From Algoriphagus oliviformis (GTDB lineage Bacteria; Bacteroidota; Bacteroidia; Cytophagales; Cyclobacteriaceae), in NCBI RefSeq assembly GCF_017254915.1, contig NZ_JAFKCT010000005.1, positions 268,376 to 332,375 of the forward strand: 64,000 nucleotides of DNA. Direction: 5' to 3'. How positions within the stretch are numbered: position 1 is the first letter of the stretch; the number at the start of each line of letters is the position of its first letter. Positions 9,596 to 17,427 of this stretch are shown here, one piece after another. Made by a program: the position numbers and the translations under genes. The notes beneath the pieces were generated by a model. It was not told where the DNA came from and searched no databases. It saw only the letters and a list, made by a program, of their open reading frames with translations.

Positions 9596-9685
9596 TTGCT
9601 CGTTTTTTCACTTTCTTCCAAAACTCATCCCCGACTTTTCGGCTTCCCCGGTTTTTCGTACTTTGGACGCCAATAACCCATCCTT

Positions 9686-10105
9686 ATGCTATCCAAAAGA
9701 GCCAAATACGCCATCAAAACCATTCTTTTCCTGCAAGACCATCCGGAGCTGGTCCCCGTTTCGGCCAAGCTGATCGCAGAGCGTGAGCGTATTCCCTACA
9801 AGTTTTTGGAAAACATCCTCAGAGATCTCAAGACCCACCAGCTGGTCAAAAGTATCCGGGGAGCCGAAGGAGGCTATACCCTGGCCAAAGATCCTGCGGA
9901 AATCAGCATTGCGCAGATCATGCGGGTGGTGGACGGACCGATTGCGCTGATCCCCTGTATATCGGAACGCTTCTACGAGGCCTGTGCGGAATGCGAGGAT
10001 GAGGAAACCTGCCGCATCAGGCATTTGTTTGCGGAGGTGCGATCCGAGATGGTGCCGATCTTGGAGCGTCCCATCACGACCCTTGCGGTGAAAAAAGAGG
10101 GTTAA
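9686..10105 (+). CDS. Rrf2 family transcriptional regulator
   Basis: 139 residues. The N-terminal winged helix-turn-helix (about 1-65) includes the family phrases KRAKYAIKTILFLQ, IPYKFLENILRDL and RGAEGGYTLAKDP. The C-terminal part carries four cysteines (Cys91, 100, 103, 109). Rrf2 proteins of the IscR/NsrR type bind a [2Fe-2S] or [4Fe-4S] cluster through three Cys in this region, so a cluster sensing iron-sulfur status or nitric oxide is likely. It is a single gene followed by a clear hairpin (10109-10141); the neighbours give no hint of a regulon. Autoregulation is possible but no operator was recognised. Confidence 0.92.
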   Translation: MLSKRAKYAIKTILFLQDHPELVPVSAKLIAERERIPYKFLENILRDLKTHQLVKSIRGAEGGYTLAKDPAEISIAQIMRVVDGPIALIPCISERFYEACAECEDEETCRIRHLFAEVRSEMVPILERPITTLAVKKEG

Positions 10106-10108
10106 AAA

Positions 10109-10141
10109 GAAAACCGAGCCAGAATTGCTGACTCGGTTTTC
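10109..10141. terminator. bidirectional hairpin terminator
   Basis: Perfect 10-bp inverted repeat (GAAAACCGAG at 10109-10118, CTCGGTTTTC at 10132-10141) with a 13-nt loop, flanked by A-rich sequence on the left and T-rich on the right. It sits between the convergent Rrf2 gene and the minus-strand TIM-barrel gene and can serve both. Confidence 0.8.
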
Positions 10142-10183
10142 TGGTCTGGGAAAATGCGATGCCTTTCCGCTTCCCACCGGCTT

Positions 10184-11212
10184 CTAGGCCAATGCTTTTC
10201 GGCAGAATTCCACGCACTTCTGGACTTCTTTCACCGCGTCGGATCCCTCCGGCACCTGGTATTCCAGTTCGATAGTCGCAGGAAACTTGTATTTGTTTTT
10301 CTGCATGAGCTTGAGCATGTCGCCTATCGGGGTGTCGCCTTGGCCCCAAGCCAGGTTGCCTTTGCCGTTGGCCGGAGTCTGCCGATCCTTGGTGTGCATG
10401 CTGAGGATGCGGGAGTGTTGCTTTTCGATGAGTTGGAGTAGGTCGCTATGGCCTGCGGCAATGTAATGGCCCGCATCGAGGTTGAGTCCATTGTTTGGGC
10501 TTTGCGCCAGCGCGGTATCCCAAAAGGTGAAAGTCTCCTGTTCGTGCCCGTGGTAGCCTACGTTCATCTTGTTTTTTTCACCGAGCTTGCCGAGACGGAG
10601 CGTCTGCTCATCGTCGGAAGGATGCTCCAGAGTGACGTGGCTGGCACCGAGCGCTTTGGCGGCTTTCATTCCATAGGCGACTTCCAGGTCTGAGTTGTTT
10701 CTGCCAAAAGCGCTGGGCTTGAAAGCATAGATGCTCACGCCGGCGTCTTTGTACATTTTGCGCAGCTGCTCAAACTTCTTCATGTCTGCCTGGGCTCTCC
10801 AGTCCGCTACCACTTTCGTGTAGGCTTCGGACTGGGCGCGCAAGTCCGCCATTTCTTTGGTTTCGTCTTCGGTGAGGGTCTCTCCCCGACGCTGTTTTCC
10901 CCCCAATTGAAAAGCCCGCATCCTGTCAAAAGTCGGCTTGGGCATTCCGGCAAAGCTCTCGGCGGGATCGCCCATCAGCTCAATGGAAGATAGGCCAGAG
11001 TCCACCACGTATTTGAGGGTTGCTTCGGCGCTTTGGTCAGGCAGGGACCTGAATGAATAGGTAATGCAGCCGATCTTGACGCCATTGATCTCTGAATCGG
11101 GCTTGTTTATCGATTTGATGAGGGCAGGCGCGCCTTGCAGCCAGGATGGGGCCATTGCAAGCCCAGCGATGCCCAGGGCTGATTTTTGGAGAAATTCTCT
11201 TCTGTTTTTCAT
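10184..11212 (-). CDS. sugar phosphate isomerase/epimerase-like TIM barrel, Tat-exported
   Basis: 342 residues. The N-terminus has a twin-arginine signal (NRREFLQKSALGIAGLAMAPSW), so it is probably exported folded. The mature part is a xylose-isomerase-like TIM barrel: IGCITYSFRSLPD (strand 1), SSIELMGDP (strand 2 with Glu), SHVTLEHPSDD, MNVGYHGHEQETFTFWD, LNLDAGHYIAAGH and FPATIELEYQVP carry the Glu/Asp/His metal-ligand positions of the family. Many Bacteroidota have several such secreted paralogues next to sugar-degrading genes; here no sugar gene is adjacent, so the substrate is unknown. ggt ends 222 nt upstream on the same strand. Confidence 0.85.
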   Translation of the reverse strand: MKNRREFLQKSALGIAGLAMAPSWLQGAPALIKSINKPDSEINGVKIGCITYSFRSLPDQSAEATLKYVVDSGLSSIELMGDPAESFAGMPKPTFDRMRAFQLGGKQRRGETLTEDETKEMADLRAQSEAYTKVVADWRAQADMKKFEQLRKMYKDAGVSIYAFKPSAFGRNNSDLEVAYGMKAAKALGASHVTLEHPSDDEQTLRLGKLGEKNKMNVGYHGHEQETFTFWDTALAQSPNNGLNLDAGHYIAAGHSDLLQLIEKQHSRILSMHTKDRQTPANGKGNLAWGQGDTPIGDMLKLMQKNKYKFPATIELEYQVPEGSDAVKEVQKCVEFCRKALA

Positions 11213-11426
11213 GTGTTTTTTATTTGATTTTAAATGGACACATGGAATCTCGCATGTCGAAGAATCAATCCGGACTGGGATAGTTGAGGATGCTTGATTT
11301 CATGGTTATTCGGGTTTGAAAGATTGTCTTAAACTCAAATTAGGATTTTTATCCGGGCTTTGCCTTCTAGATTGGAATATCGTCAAAATCAGCGCATAGC
11401 TGGTAGCATGGCGTGACGAAGTAGGA

Positions 11427-11448
11427 CGGTGGGCTCAATAGCCCACCG
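11427..11448 (-). terminator. hairpin overlapping the ggt stop codon
   Basis: Perfect 9-bp stem (CGGTGGGCT / AGCCCACCG) with a 4-nt loop; the ggt stop codon (TGA, 11437-11435) lies in it. No U-run follows on the minus strand, so it may be a 3'-end-stabilising or weak terminating hairpin rather than a classical terminator. Confidence 0.45.
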
Positions 11449-13135
11449 CTTTGTCATCGCCTCTGGGATCGGCCCCGCCTTCCAGCCTGCCGTCAGGCAA
11501 GACCAAGATGGCGTCTACTTTTCCGATGATTGGGCTGTTGTTTTCGTTGATCAGGTAGCCTTTGGCCTTGAGTGATCGGATCAAGGTCGAATCAAAGGAG
11601 TCCGGTTCGAAATTGACCAAATCGGGCAGCCACTGGTGGTGGAATCGGGGAGACTCCACTGCCTCCTGCATGCCCATGCCAAACTCGGCTACGTTGAGAA
11701 TCGTCTGCAACACCGAGGTAATGATGGTCGATCCCCCAGGGGTGCCGACGACCATCCAGAGCTTGCCGTCTTTTTCCACAATCGTGGGCGTCATGGAGCT
11801 CAGCATGCGCTTGCCCGGGGCAATACTGTTTGCTTCGGCACCGATGAGGCCAAACATGTTGGGCACTCCTGCTTTGGCGCTGAAGTCGTCCATTTCATTG
11901 TTCATGAAAAAGCCCAACTCGTCGATGTAGAGCTTGGAGCCGTAGCCCCCATTCAGCGTGGTAGTGACGGAGACGGCATTGCCCTCCGCGTCCACGATGG
12001 AGTAGTGGGTGGTCTCCATGCTCTCCGCAAACTGCACGCTACCCTCGGCAATCTCCTCGGACTTGGTGGCTTGATCCATGCTGAATGACGCCATTCTTGA
12101 CTTGAGGTAGGAGTCGTCAAGCAATTGATCAACAGGTATTTCTACAAAGTCAGGATCGCCCAGGTAATAGTTGCGGTCGGCATAGGCTCGACGCTCGGCT
12201 TCCACCAGGACCTGCACATATTCTGGAGAATGGTGTCCCAGCGCGTGCAGATCAAAGGCCTCGACCATCTTGAGGATCTGTCCCAAAGTCATTCCTCCCG
12301 AGCTCGGTGGAGCCATGGAAATGACCCTCATGTTGCGATAGGGAAAGACCAAAGGATCACGCCACTTCGCCTCATAGGCAGCCAAGTCCGCCTCGGTGAT
12401 GATGCCGCCTTTTTGCTGCATGTGGGCAGCGATGATCTTGGCGCTTTCTCCTTTGTAAAACTCGTCCCGGCCGTTTTTGGCGATTCTCCCGAGGGTGGCG
12501 GCAAGGGTGGGTATTTTCAGCGTGTCTCCGGCTTGGATGTCACGGTCAAAGAAAGTTCCAGTACCGTTGGCGTCCACAAACTGGCTCCTTGACCGCTGAA
12601 GCCGTTCTGCTTGCCGCTCCGTGACGACGAATCCGCGGTTGGCCAGCTCGATGACCGGCTGGAGAATCTCCTCGGGACTGAGTTTGCCAAATTTTGCCTG
12701 GGCTTCAAATATCCCGGCAATGGTGCCTGGAACACCGGAAGCCAAGGCTCCCTTGGTACTCAGGCCGGGTACCACGTCACCGTTTTCGTCCAAGTACATG
12801 TCCTCGGTCGCTGCTCCAGGGGCTTTTTCCCTGTAGTCTATCGAGCCGACAGCGCCGTCGGCCAAGCGATAGACCATGAATCCGCCTCCTCCGAGATTAC
12901 CGGCAAAAGGGAAGGTCACCGCCAAAGCCATCTCGGTTGCCATCATGGCGTCAAAGGCGTTGCCACCTTTGCGCAGCACTTCCAGTCCGATGAGGGACGC
13001 TTCCTCCCGAGCGGAGACGACCATGGCCTGCTCGGCGATCAGGCCTCGTTTGATCTCCTGTGTTGGTGTTTCTTTCCCGCAGGAAAAAAGCACCAAAACG
13101 GCGAAGAGCAGCGCTATAGGTTTCCTGTTTGTCAT
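11435..13135 (-). CDS. ggt: gamma-glutamyltransferase (lipoprotein)
   Basis: 566 residues, the usual proenzyme size. The N-terminal lipobox (FAVLVLFSCGKE, Cys19) suggests a periplasmic or outer-membrane lipoprotein. The large-subunit signature FDAMMATEMALAVTFPFAGNLGGGGFMVYR is present. The self-processing site that creates the small subunit is Thr375-Thr376-His377 (ETTHYSIVDAEGNAVSVTTTLNGGYGS). The enzyme transfers or hydrolyses the gamma-glutamyl group of glutathione and gamma-glutamyl peptides. Its ATG overlaps the S9 peptidase stop in an ATGA arrangement (13132-13135), so the two are translationally coupled and probably act together in peptide scavenging. Confidence 0.95.
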   Translation of the reverse strand: MTNRKPIALLFAVLVLFSCGKETPTQEIKRGLIAEQAMVVSAREEASLIGLEVLRKGGNAFDAMMATEMALAVTFPFAGNLGGGGFMVYRLADGAVGSIDYREKAPGAATEDMYLDENGDVVPGLSTKGALASGVPGTIAGIFEAQAKFGKLSPEEILQPVIELANRGFVVTERQAERLQRSRSQFVDANGTGTFFDRDIQAGDTLKIPTLAATLGRIAKNGRDEFYKGESAKIIAAHMQQKGGIITEADLAAYEAKWRDPLVFPYRNMRVISMAPPSSGGMTLGQILKMVEAFDLHALGHHSPEYVQVLVEAERRAYADRNYYLGDPDFVEIPVDQLLDDSYLKSRMASFSMDQATKSEEIAEGSVQFAESMETTHYSIVDAEGNAVSVTTTLNGGYGSKLYIDELGFFMNNEMDDFSAKAGVPNMFGLIGAEANSIAPGKRMLSSMTPTIVEKDGKLWMVVGTPGGSTIITSVLQTILNVAEFGMGMQEAVESPRFHHQWLPDLVNFEPDSFDSTLIRSLKAKGYLINENNSPIIGKVDAILVLPDGRLEGGADPRGDDKAVGY

Positions 13136-15492
13136 TGCTGCTTGTCCAATAGGGTGCTGTTGAACAGCTTCAGGATGCGTTTGTACTCGTCTGTCCAGCT
13201 GCTAGGCTCCACGAATCCGTGGTCTTCCACCGGATAGACGGCCATTTCCCAGTTGTCTTTGCCCAACTCGATCAGGCGCTGGGAAAGCCGCACCACGTCC
13301 TGGAAATGCACGTTGACATCGACCATGCCGTGGGCGATGAGGAGATTGCCCTGCAAGCCTTCGGCAAAATAGATGGGAGAGGAGCGTCGGTAGGCGATGG
13401 GATCCTCCTCGGGAGTGTTGAGGATGTTGGCGGTGTAGCCATGGTTGTAGTGCGCCCAGTCGGTGACCGAGCGAAGGGCTGCTCCGGAGGTGAAGAGATC
13501 GCCGTGGTTGAACAGTGCCATCAGGGTAATAAAGCCTCCGTAGCTGCCTCCATAGATTCCGATTTTGCCCGGAGTCACCCCATGCTCTGCGAGCAAATAC
13601 TTGGCGCCGTCAACTTGGTCGGAGAGGTCTTTGCCGCCCATGTGGCGGTAGATGCCTGTTCTCCAGTCACGCCCATAGCCAGCAGAAGCACGGTAGTCGA
13701 TGTCCAATACTGTGTAGCCAAGGTCGGTCAGCAAGTTGTGGAACATGTATTCGCGGAAGTAGCTGCTCCACCATTTGTGGACGTTTTGCAGGTAGCCCGC
13801 GCCGTGGACGAAGATCACCGCAGCGCCGTTTTTCTTGGAAGCCTCTGGCAAATAAAGTCTAGCCGGAACCTGAGCTCCGTCCTGAGCCGTAAAGCGGACG
13901 ATCTGGGGTTCTCTCCAAGAATAGGCCTTGAACTCCTCGCTCTGACCCGAGGTCAGTTGCTGGGCTTTTGCGCCGGCTTTGTTGTCCTGGACGTAGAGCT
14001 CAGCGGGGACATTGCTATAGGAGTAGATGATGGCGATTTTTTTCTCATCCGGAGAAAGCAACGCCGCGTTGTTTCCGGTCATCGAGGTCAGCTTTTCCAT
14101 CGCGCCCCCCATGAGCGGCATTTTGTAGAAGTGGCGCTCTCCGGGATCCACCTCGGAGGTGGTCAGGTACCAGGATTTTTTGTCTTTGGAAAGAAAAGGA
14201 TCGAAGACCTCAAACTTGCCGGAGGTGAGGGCTTTTTTCTCTCCGCTGGCGACATTTAAGAGATAGAGGTGCGAATAGCCAGTGGCTTCCGACTGGAAGT
14301 AGATGTGTTGGTTGTCGGGAAGCCAGCCGAGGGTGCCGCCGCCCCAGCCACTGACACCGGGACCGCCTACCCAGGCTTCGTCACGCTGACGATCCAGGGT
14401 CTTGAGGGCTCCGGTTTCCAGATCAAGCTCCGCGATCCAGCGGTCTTTGTTGTCAAAGGCCCTGATTTGGACGATGGCTTTCTTTCCGTCAGGGGAAAAA
14501 GTGGGGCTTGACAGGGTCAAGGCGCGCTCTTTTTCCTCCCAAGTCTTCTCGGGGTAATCTTTTACATAGTCAGGCAGATCCTTGATGCCAGGGAGATCGG
14601 ATGTGGTGACAAAGTAAACGGTGTCCCTTGTCAAGTCGTAGATGCCGATTTCCACCTTGCTCGGGCTGTTGCCGACCTTGGATCTCGCGTTGAGGTCCTC
14701 GGTGTAGCCGGATGCATCGACGTAGTTGGGCACGGCGGTGTTTTTGTTGGATGCGGGGGTGAAAATCGAGAACGTCGCATACCGCTCGTCAGGGGAGAGC
14801 TGGAGGTTGGAGAGGTTTTTCCCCTGGGTATAATAGGTGAATTCATCAAAGCCCTCCCGGATCGACTCGCGGTAGGCTTTGGACTTTTCCTGAGCCTCTT
14901 TTCTTTCCCTCACGACATTCAGCAGCTGGAGGTTTTCGGACTCCAGGAAGCCGGCTTTGTCATCAGCCTTCTCCTTGGGCTTGTTGCCATTGGAGATGTT
15001 GGTGGCTTTGGTGGTGCTTTTTGAGGCGCGGTCAAAAACGTAGATGTTTCCGCCGGAGTTGAAGGCGATTCGGTTTTCATTGGCCAAAAACTTCAAATTG
15101 CTCACCGGCTCATGCCACTCGAACAGCGTAGTGCTCGTCTTCTTTTTCAGGTCTTCGAGGATGATCTGATGGTCCTTGCGATAGATTCTCAGGCTTTGGT
15201 CTGCGTTGGTGTCGGATTGGGGCCGGGCGAGCGCTTTTTCCTCCGCCCAATGGACTTTGGAGATTTGGGTTGGATTGGCCAGGTCGATCTTGTAGAGGGA
15301 GTCCGCAGGGTCGCCGTCGAGGTTATATTTGAAAAAAATCTGTTTGCCGTCCTCGCTCCACTCGGGCGAGGAAGGGAAGACTCCCATCCATTTGGGGTCG
15401 CGCATGATGTACTCGACGCTAAGGGTAGACTGGGCCGACGCCTCCGACAAAAGGAAAAGGAGTATCGGCAGAAGAAGTAGTTTTCTCTGCAT
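13132..15492 (-). CDS. S9 family (prolyl-oligopeptidase-type) serine peptidase
   Basis: 786 residues with a Sec signal peptide (MQRKLLLLPILLFLLSEASAQ). The N-terminal two thirds are beta-propeller repeats (SPEWSEDGKQIFFKY, SPDERYATFSIF, SPTFSPDGKKAIVQI). The C-terminal alpha/beta-hydrolase carries the triad Ser650 in GGSYGGF, Asp725 in HGMVDVNVHFQD and His758 in VEDHGFVEP. It resembles dipeptidyl-peptidase IV or acyl-aminoacyl peptidases acting in the periplasm on short peptides. It is coupled to ggt by a 4-nt overlap; dipeptides it releases could feed a POT transporter such as the one at 32.6 kb (inference). Confidence 0.93.
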   Translation of the reverse strand: MQRKLLLLPILLFLLSEASAQSTLSVEYIMRDPKWMGVFPSSPEWSEDGKQIFFKYNLDGDPADSLYKIDLANPTQISKVHWAEEKALARPQSDTNADQSLRIYRKDHQIILEDLKKKTSTTLFEWHEPVSNLKFLANENRIAFNSGGNIYVFDRASKSTTKATNISNGNKPKEKADDKAGFLESENLQLLNVVRERKEAQEKSKAYRESIREGFDEFTYYTQGKNLSNLQLSPDERYATFSIFTPASNKNTAVPNYVDASGYTEDLNARSKVGNSPSKVEIGIYDLTRDTVYFVTTSDLPGIKDLPDYVKDYPEKTWEEKERALTLSSPTFSPDGKKAIVQIRAFDNKDRWIAELDLETGALKTLDRQRDEAWVGGPGVSGWGGGTLGWLPDNQHIYFQSEATGYSHLYLLNVASGEKKALTSGKFEVFDPFLSKDKKSWYLTTSEVDPGERHFYKMPLMGGAMEKLTSMTGNNAALLSPDEKKIAIIYSYSNVPAELYVQDNKAGAKAQQLTSGQSEEFKAYSWREPQIVRFTAQDGAQVPARLYLPEASKKNGAAVIFVHGAGYLQNVHKWWSSYFREYMFHNLLTDLGYTVLDIDYRASAGYGRDWRTGIYRHMGGKDLSDQVDGAKYLLAEHGVTPGKIGIYGGSYGGFITLMALFNHGDLFTSGAALRSVTDWAHYNHGYTANILNTPEEDPIAYRRSSPIYFAEGLQGNLLIAHGMVDVNVHFQDVVRLSQRLIELGKDNWEMAVYPVEDHGFVEPSSWTDEYKRILKLFNSTLLDKQQ

Positions 15493-15517
15493 GGGTAAGG
15501 TTTAGGGTGTTTAGATT

Positions 15518-15853
15518 TCAGTTGATTGCCGAAACGAACTTGCTCAATTCGGATTCGATGACCTTGATTTGCTCCTGGAGGGAATCATTGAGCGGGGCGG
15601 AATTTTCGAGGTTGGCCTCGATTTCTTCCAGGGTTTTCCTGGTCTTGATTGCCCCGATGTAGCTCATGCTGGGCTTGGCTTTGTGGCATCGCTTTTTGAT
15701 CGTCGCAAAGTCCCCTCCCGAGTAGAATGAGCCCAATTCCTTTAGATCTTTGATATTGGTGTCCAAGATGATTTGGATCATCTCCCGGATCATATCCGGA
15801 TCATCGTCACCAAAGTACTGATAAATGGATTGCTCGCTGATGAGTTGGTACAT
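15518..15853 (-). CDS. histidine phosphotransfer (Hpt) domain protein
   Basis: 111 residues forming a single Hpt four-helix domain. The phospho-accepting histidine is His57 in the motif KKRCHKAKPSMSYIG, which matches the HxxKxxS/G consensus. Such stand-alone proteins relay phosphoryl groups between a hybrid histidine kinase and a response regulator. Neither partner is encoded in this window. A second aspartate-rich stretch (FGDDDPDMIREMI) precedes helix 1 as in related Hpt proteins. It lies 25 nt from the S9 peptidase start on the same strand. Confidence 0.88.
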   Translation of the reverse strand: MYQLISEQSIYQYFGDDDPDMIREMIQIILDTNIKDLKELGSFYSGGDFATIKKRCHKAKPSMSYIGAIKTRKTLEEIEANLENSAPLNDSLQEQIKVIESELSKFVSAIN

Positions 15854-15957
15854 GTGCGGAAAAAGAAGGATGTAAACTGATAAAAATCGAGGTTTGGTGC
15901 CATTAAGATAAAATAAAAAACATTTTTCAAAAAGACCTTTTTGCTTTTCATCAGTTT

Positions 15958-15965
15958 TAAATTTG
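15958..15965 (+). promoter_or_regulatory. candidate -7 promoter box
   Basis: TAAATTTG matches the Bacteroidota -7 consensus TAnnTTTG exactly and would give a leader of about 50 nt for the gene at 16022. A TTTG occurs upstream but at 14 nt rather than 19-21, so the -33 element is not convincing. Confidence 0.35.
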
Positions 15966-16021
15966 CCCCGACAAAAGACGAATCTTGACCAAAACCTCCG
16001 TCAGTGGGGGTAAAGGAAGAC

Positions 16022-16180
16022 ATGACTAAGAACAAGAAAATTTTCCTGGCTCTTTTCATCATTTTCATGGCCATCATGCTCTGGATAGGCTACGACATCT
16101 CGCGCAGGACGACCTTCCCGGGATCCAAAGGCAACCTGAAAGAGCGGATTTCCACGGAGACCGAAAGCGACAAGAAATGA
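16022..16180 (+). CDS. 52-residue single-span membrane protein
   Basis: A small ORF of 52 codons plus stop: basic N-terminus (MTKNKK), one hydrophobic helix (about 7-22, IFLALFIIFMAIMLWI), then a polar tail rich in Arg, Thr and Glu ending ESDKK. Its TGA overlaps the ATG of the DUF2452 gene (ATGA at 16177-16180), the classical sign of translational coupling, which is the main evidence that it is real. A good -7 promoter box lies 57 nt upstream. No family was recognised; a membrane anchor or partner for the DUF2452 protein is possible. Confidence 0.7.
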   Translation: MTKNKKIFLALFIIFMAIMLWIGYDISRRTTFPGSKGNLKERISTETESDKK

Positions 16181-16635
16181 GCGGAAAGAAGATCGACATC
16201 GACAAGATCGACCTGGAGCGGATGAAGGAGTCCACCACCGAGACTCCGGGAACGCTGCCCTACGCCCACCACAGCGGCAGCGCGCTGGTAAAGCCCGAAG
16301 ACCAAGGCAAGATCAGCGGCCGTGCCGTGGCGGCAATGCACACGCAGACCGAGATGCAGATGGCGCAGATCTATGAGCAGATGCGGCTGCTGGCCGAGCA
16401 AGCCAAAAAAATCCAATCCCGGGTGGAAGTATCCGAACGTATCTATCAGGCCTCCATGGCCTTTGAGCCGCTGATCAACCATCGCTATTTTTTGTACCAA
16501 AAGGCTGACGGCTCGGACTTTCTTTCCATGATCGCGCCCGAGGAGTGGGGGAGAAAGCGGGATTGGGCCGCCTTTGTGGCCGAGGTGAAGCTGCTCGCAG
16601 ACCACACCTGGGAGATTCTGAGGGAAAACAGCTAG
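16177..16635 (+). CDS. DUF2452 domain protein
   Basis: 152 residues matching DUF2452: GTLPYAHHSGSALVKPEDQGKISGRAVAAMHTQTEMQMAQIYEQMRLLAEQAKKIQ followed by RVEVSERIYQASMAFEPLINHRYFLYQ and SMIAPEEWG. No signal peptide or membrane helix; the central part is helical and may be a coiled coil. Function is unknown. It is coupled to the 52-residue membrane protein upstream and separated by 3 nt from the uncharacterised gene at 16639, so the three probably form one operon and perhaps one complex. Confidence 0.85.
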   Translation: MSGKKIDIDKIDLERMKESTTETPGTLPYAHHSGSALVKPEDQGKISGRAVAAMHTQTEMQMAQIYEQMRLLAEQAKKIQSRVEVSERIYQASMAFEPLINHRYFLYQKADGSDFLSMIAPEEWGRKRDWAAFVAEVKLLADHTWEILRENS

Positions 16636-16638
16636 GAA

Positions 16639-17286
16639 ATGGAACATCTGATGACAAGACAGCTCGACCTGATATTGAGGGAAGGTGGAGCGGAATACGA
16701 CTGGCAGACCGAACTGGAGCTGAATTCCACATTTTTGGACGCCAAGGGGAAAGCATGGCTCGCCGAGATTTTTGAAGATCTGGGAGGGAAAACCAGTTTT
16801 CCCCTGCTGGAGAAGCTGAAGTTTGACTTCAAGCTGGGCAGGACACTGATCGTGTGGGATGACGAGCTGCACTTCAACCGCTACCGACTGGCGACTTTTC
16901 GCTCGGAGATGTACTCCGAGTGGAACTTTGTTTTTGCCGAAGGCCACAAAAGACTCTGCCGAACCTACGAGCGGGACTGCCTCAAAGCGGGGATGCAGCA
17001 GCGGGTTTGGATCGGCCCTCCGGTGGCAAAAAATGTCTTTGGCGAAGCCTCGGAGCCGGGTGATCTCAGCGGAAACGGCGCCATTGGCTGGAAACTGACC
17101 GCCTACAACGACGCGCAATACGACCTACAAACCCGCCTTCATGGCTACAAACTGGTCAGGCTTTCTCCCTACGAGACGCTCATGACTGGAGGCGCACTCA
17201 GGCGTCTCGACCAGCTGCTGGTAAATCCAAAGGAAGAGGAACGGGCCATGCTGTACAATTGGCTGAAGAGGAAGCTGGGCAGCTAG
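16639..17286 (+). CDS. hypothetical protein downstream of DUF2452
   Basis: 215 residues, cytoplasmic by appearance, family not recognised. Features visible: an N-terminal acidic region containing LTLR-like DLILREGGAEYDWQTELEL, a middle IVWDDELHFNRYRLATFRSEMYSEWNF segment, a short Cys pair (RLCRTYERDCLK) and a C-terminal LVRLSPYETLMTGGALRRLDQLL. It starts 3 nt after the DUF2452 stop. Note an alternative ATG at 16651 (MTRQLDL) if the first four residues are not translated. Downstream the 14-nt-periodic repeat starts immediately after the stop codon. Confidence 0.75.
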   Translation: MEHLMTRQLDLILREGGAEYDWQTELELNSTFLDAKGKAWLAEIFEDLGGKTSFPLLEKLKFDFKLGRTLIVWDDELHFNRYRLATFRSEMYSEWNFVFAEGHKRLCRTYERDCLKAGMQQRVWIGPPVAKNVFGEASEPGDLSGNGAIGWKLTAYNDAQYDLQTRLHGYKLVRLSPYETLMTGGALRRLDQLLVNPKEEERAMLYNWLKRKLGS

Positions 17287-17426
17287 TGTTTGGTATCAAG
17301 TAGCTGGTAGTTAGTAGCAAGTATCAAGATGCTGGAATCAAGATGCTGGAATCAAGAGCCAGGAAACGAGATTTGAGAACCCGGCCCCAAGAATCTAGAT
17401 GTGAGAATCAAGGGCCGAGCGCCTAG
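17287..17426. repeat. 14-nt-periodic intergenic repeat array (10 units)
   Basis: Exactly ten consecutive 14-nt units fill the space between the stop codon of the 16639 gene and the stop codon of the kinase gene. Two units are identical (ATGCTGGAATCAAG) and others are degenerate (TAGCAAGTATCAAG, ATGTGAGAATCAAG, CCCCAAGAATCTAG). Every half-unit of 7 nt ends in AG or GG, so the deeper period is 7. It has no coding frame. Similar heptad runs occur at 59542-59576, 63686-63727 and, reverse-complemented, at 63837-63878. Confidence 0.8.
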
Positions 17427-17427
17427 A

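Noticed and set aside
10184..11212. Xylose isomerase proper
   Set aside because: TIM-barrel family match but a Tat signal, and the size and metal-ligand spacing fit the secreted isomerase/epimerase-like group rather than XylA.
17287..17426. Possible CRISPR array
   Set aside because: Units are 14 nt and contiguous with no unique spacers; no cas genes in the window.
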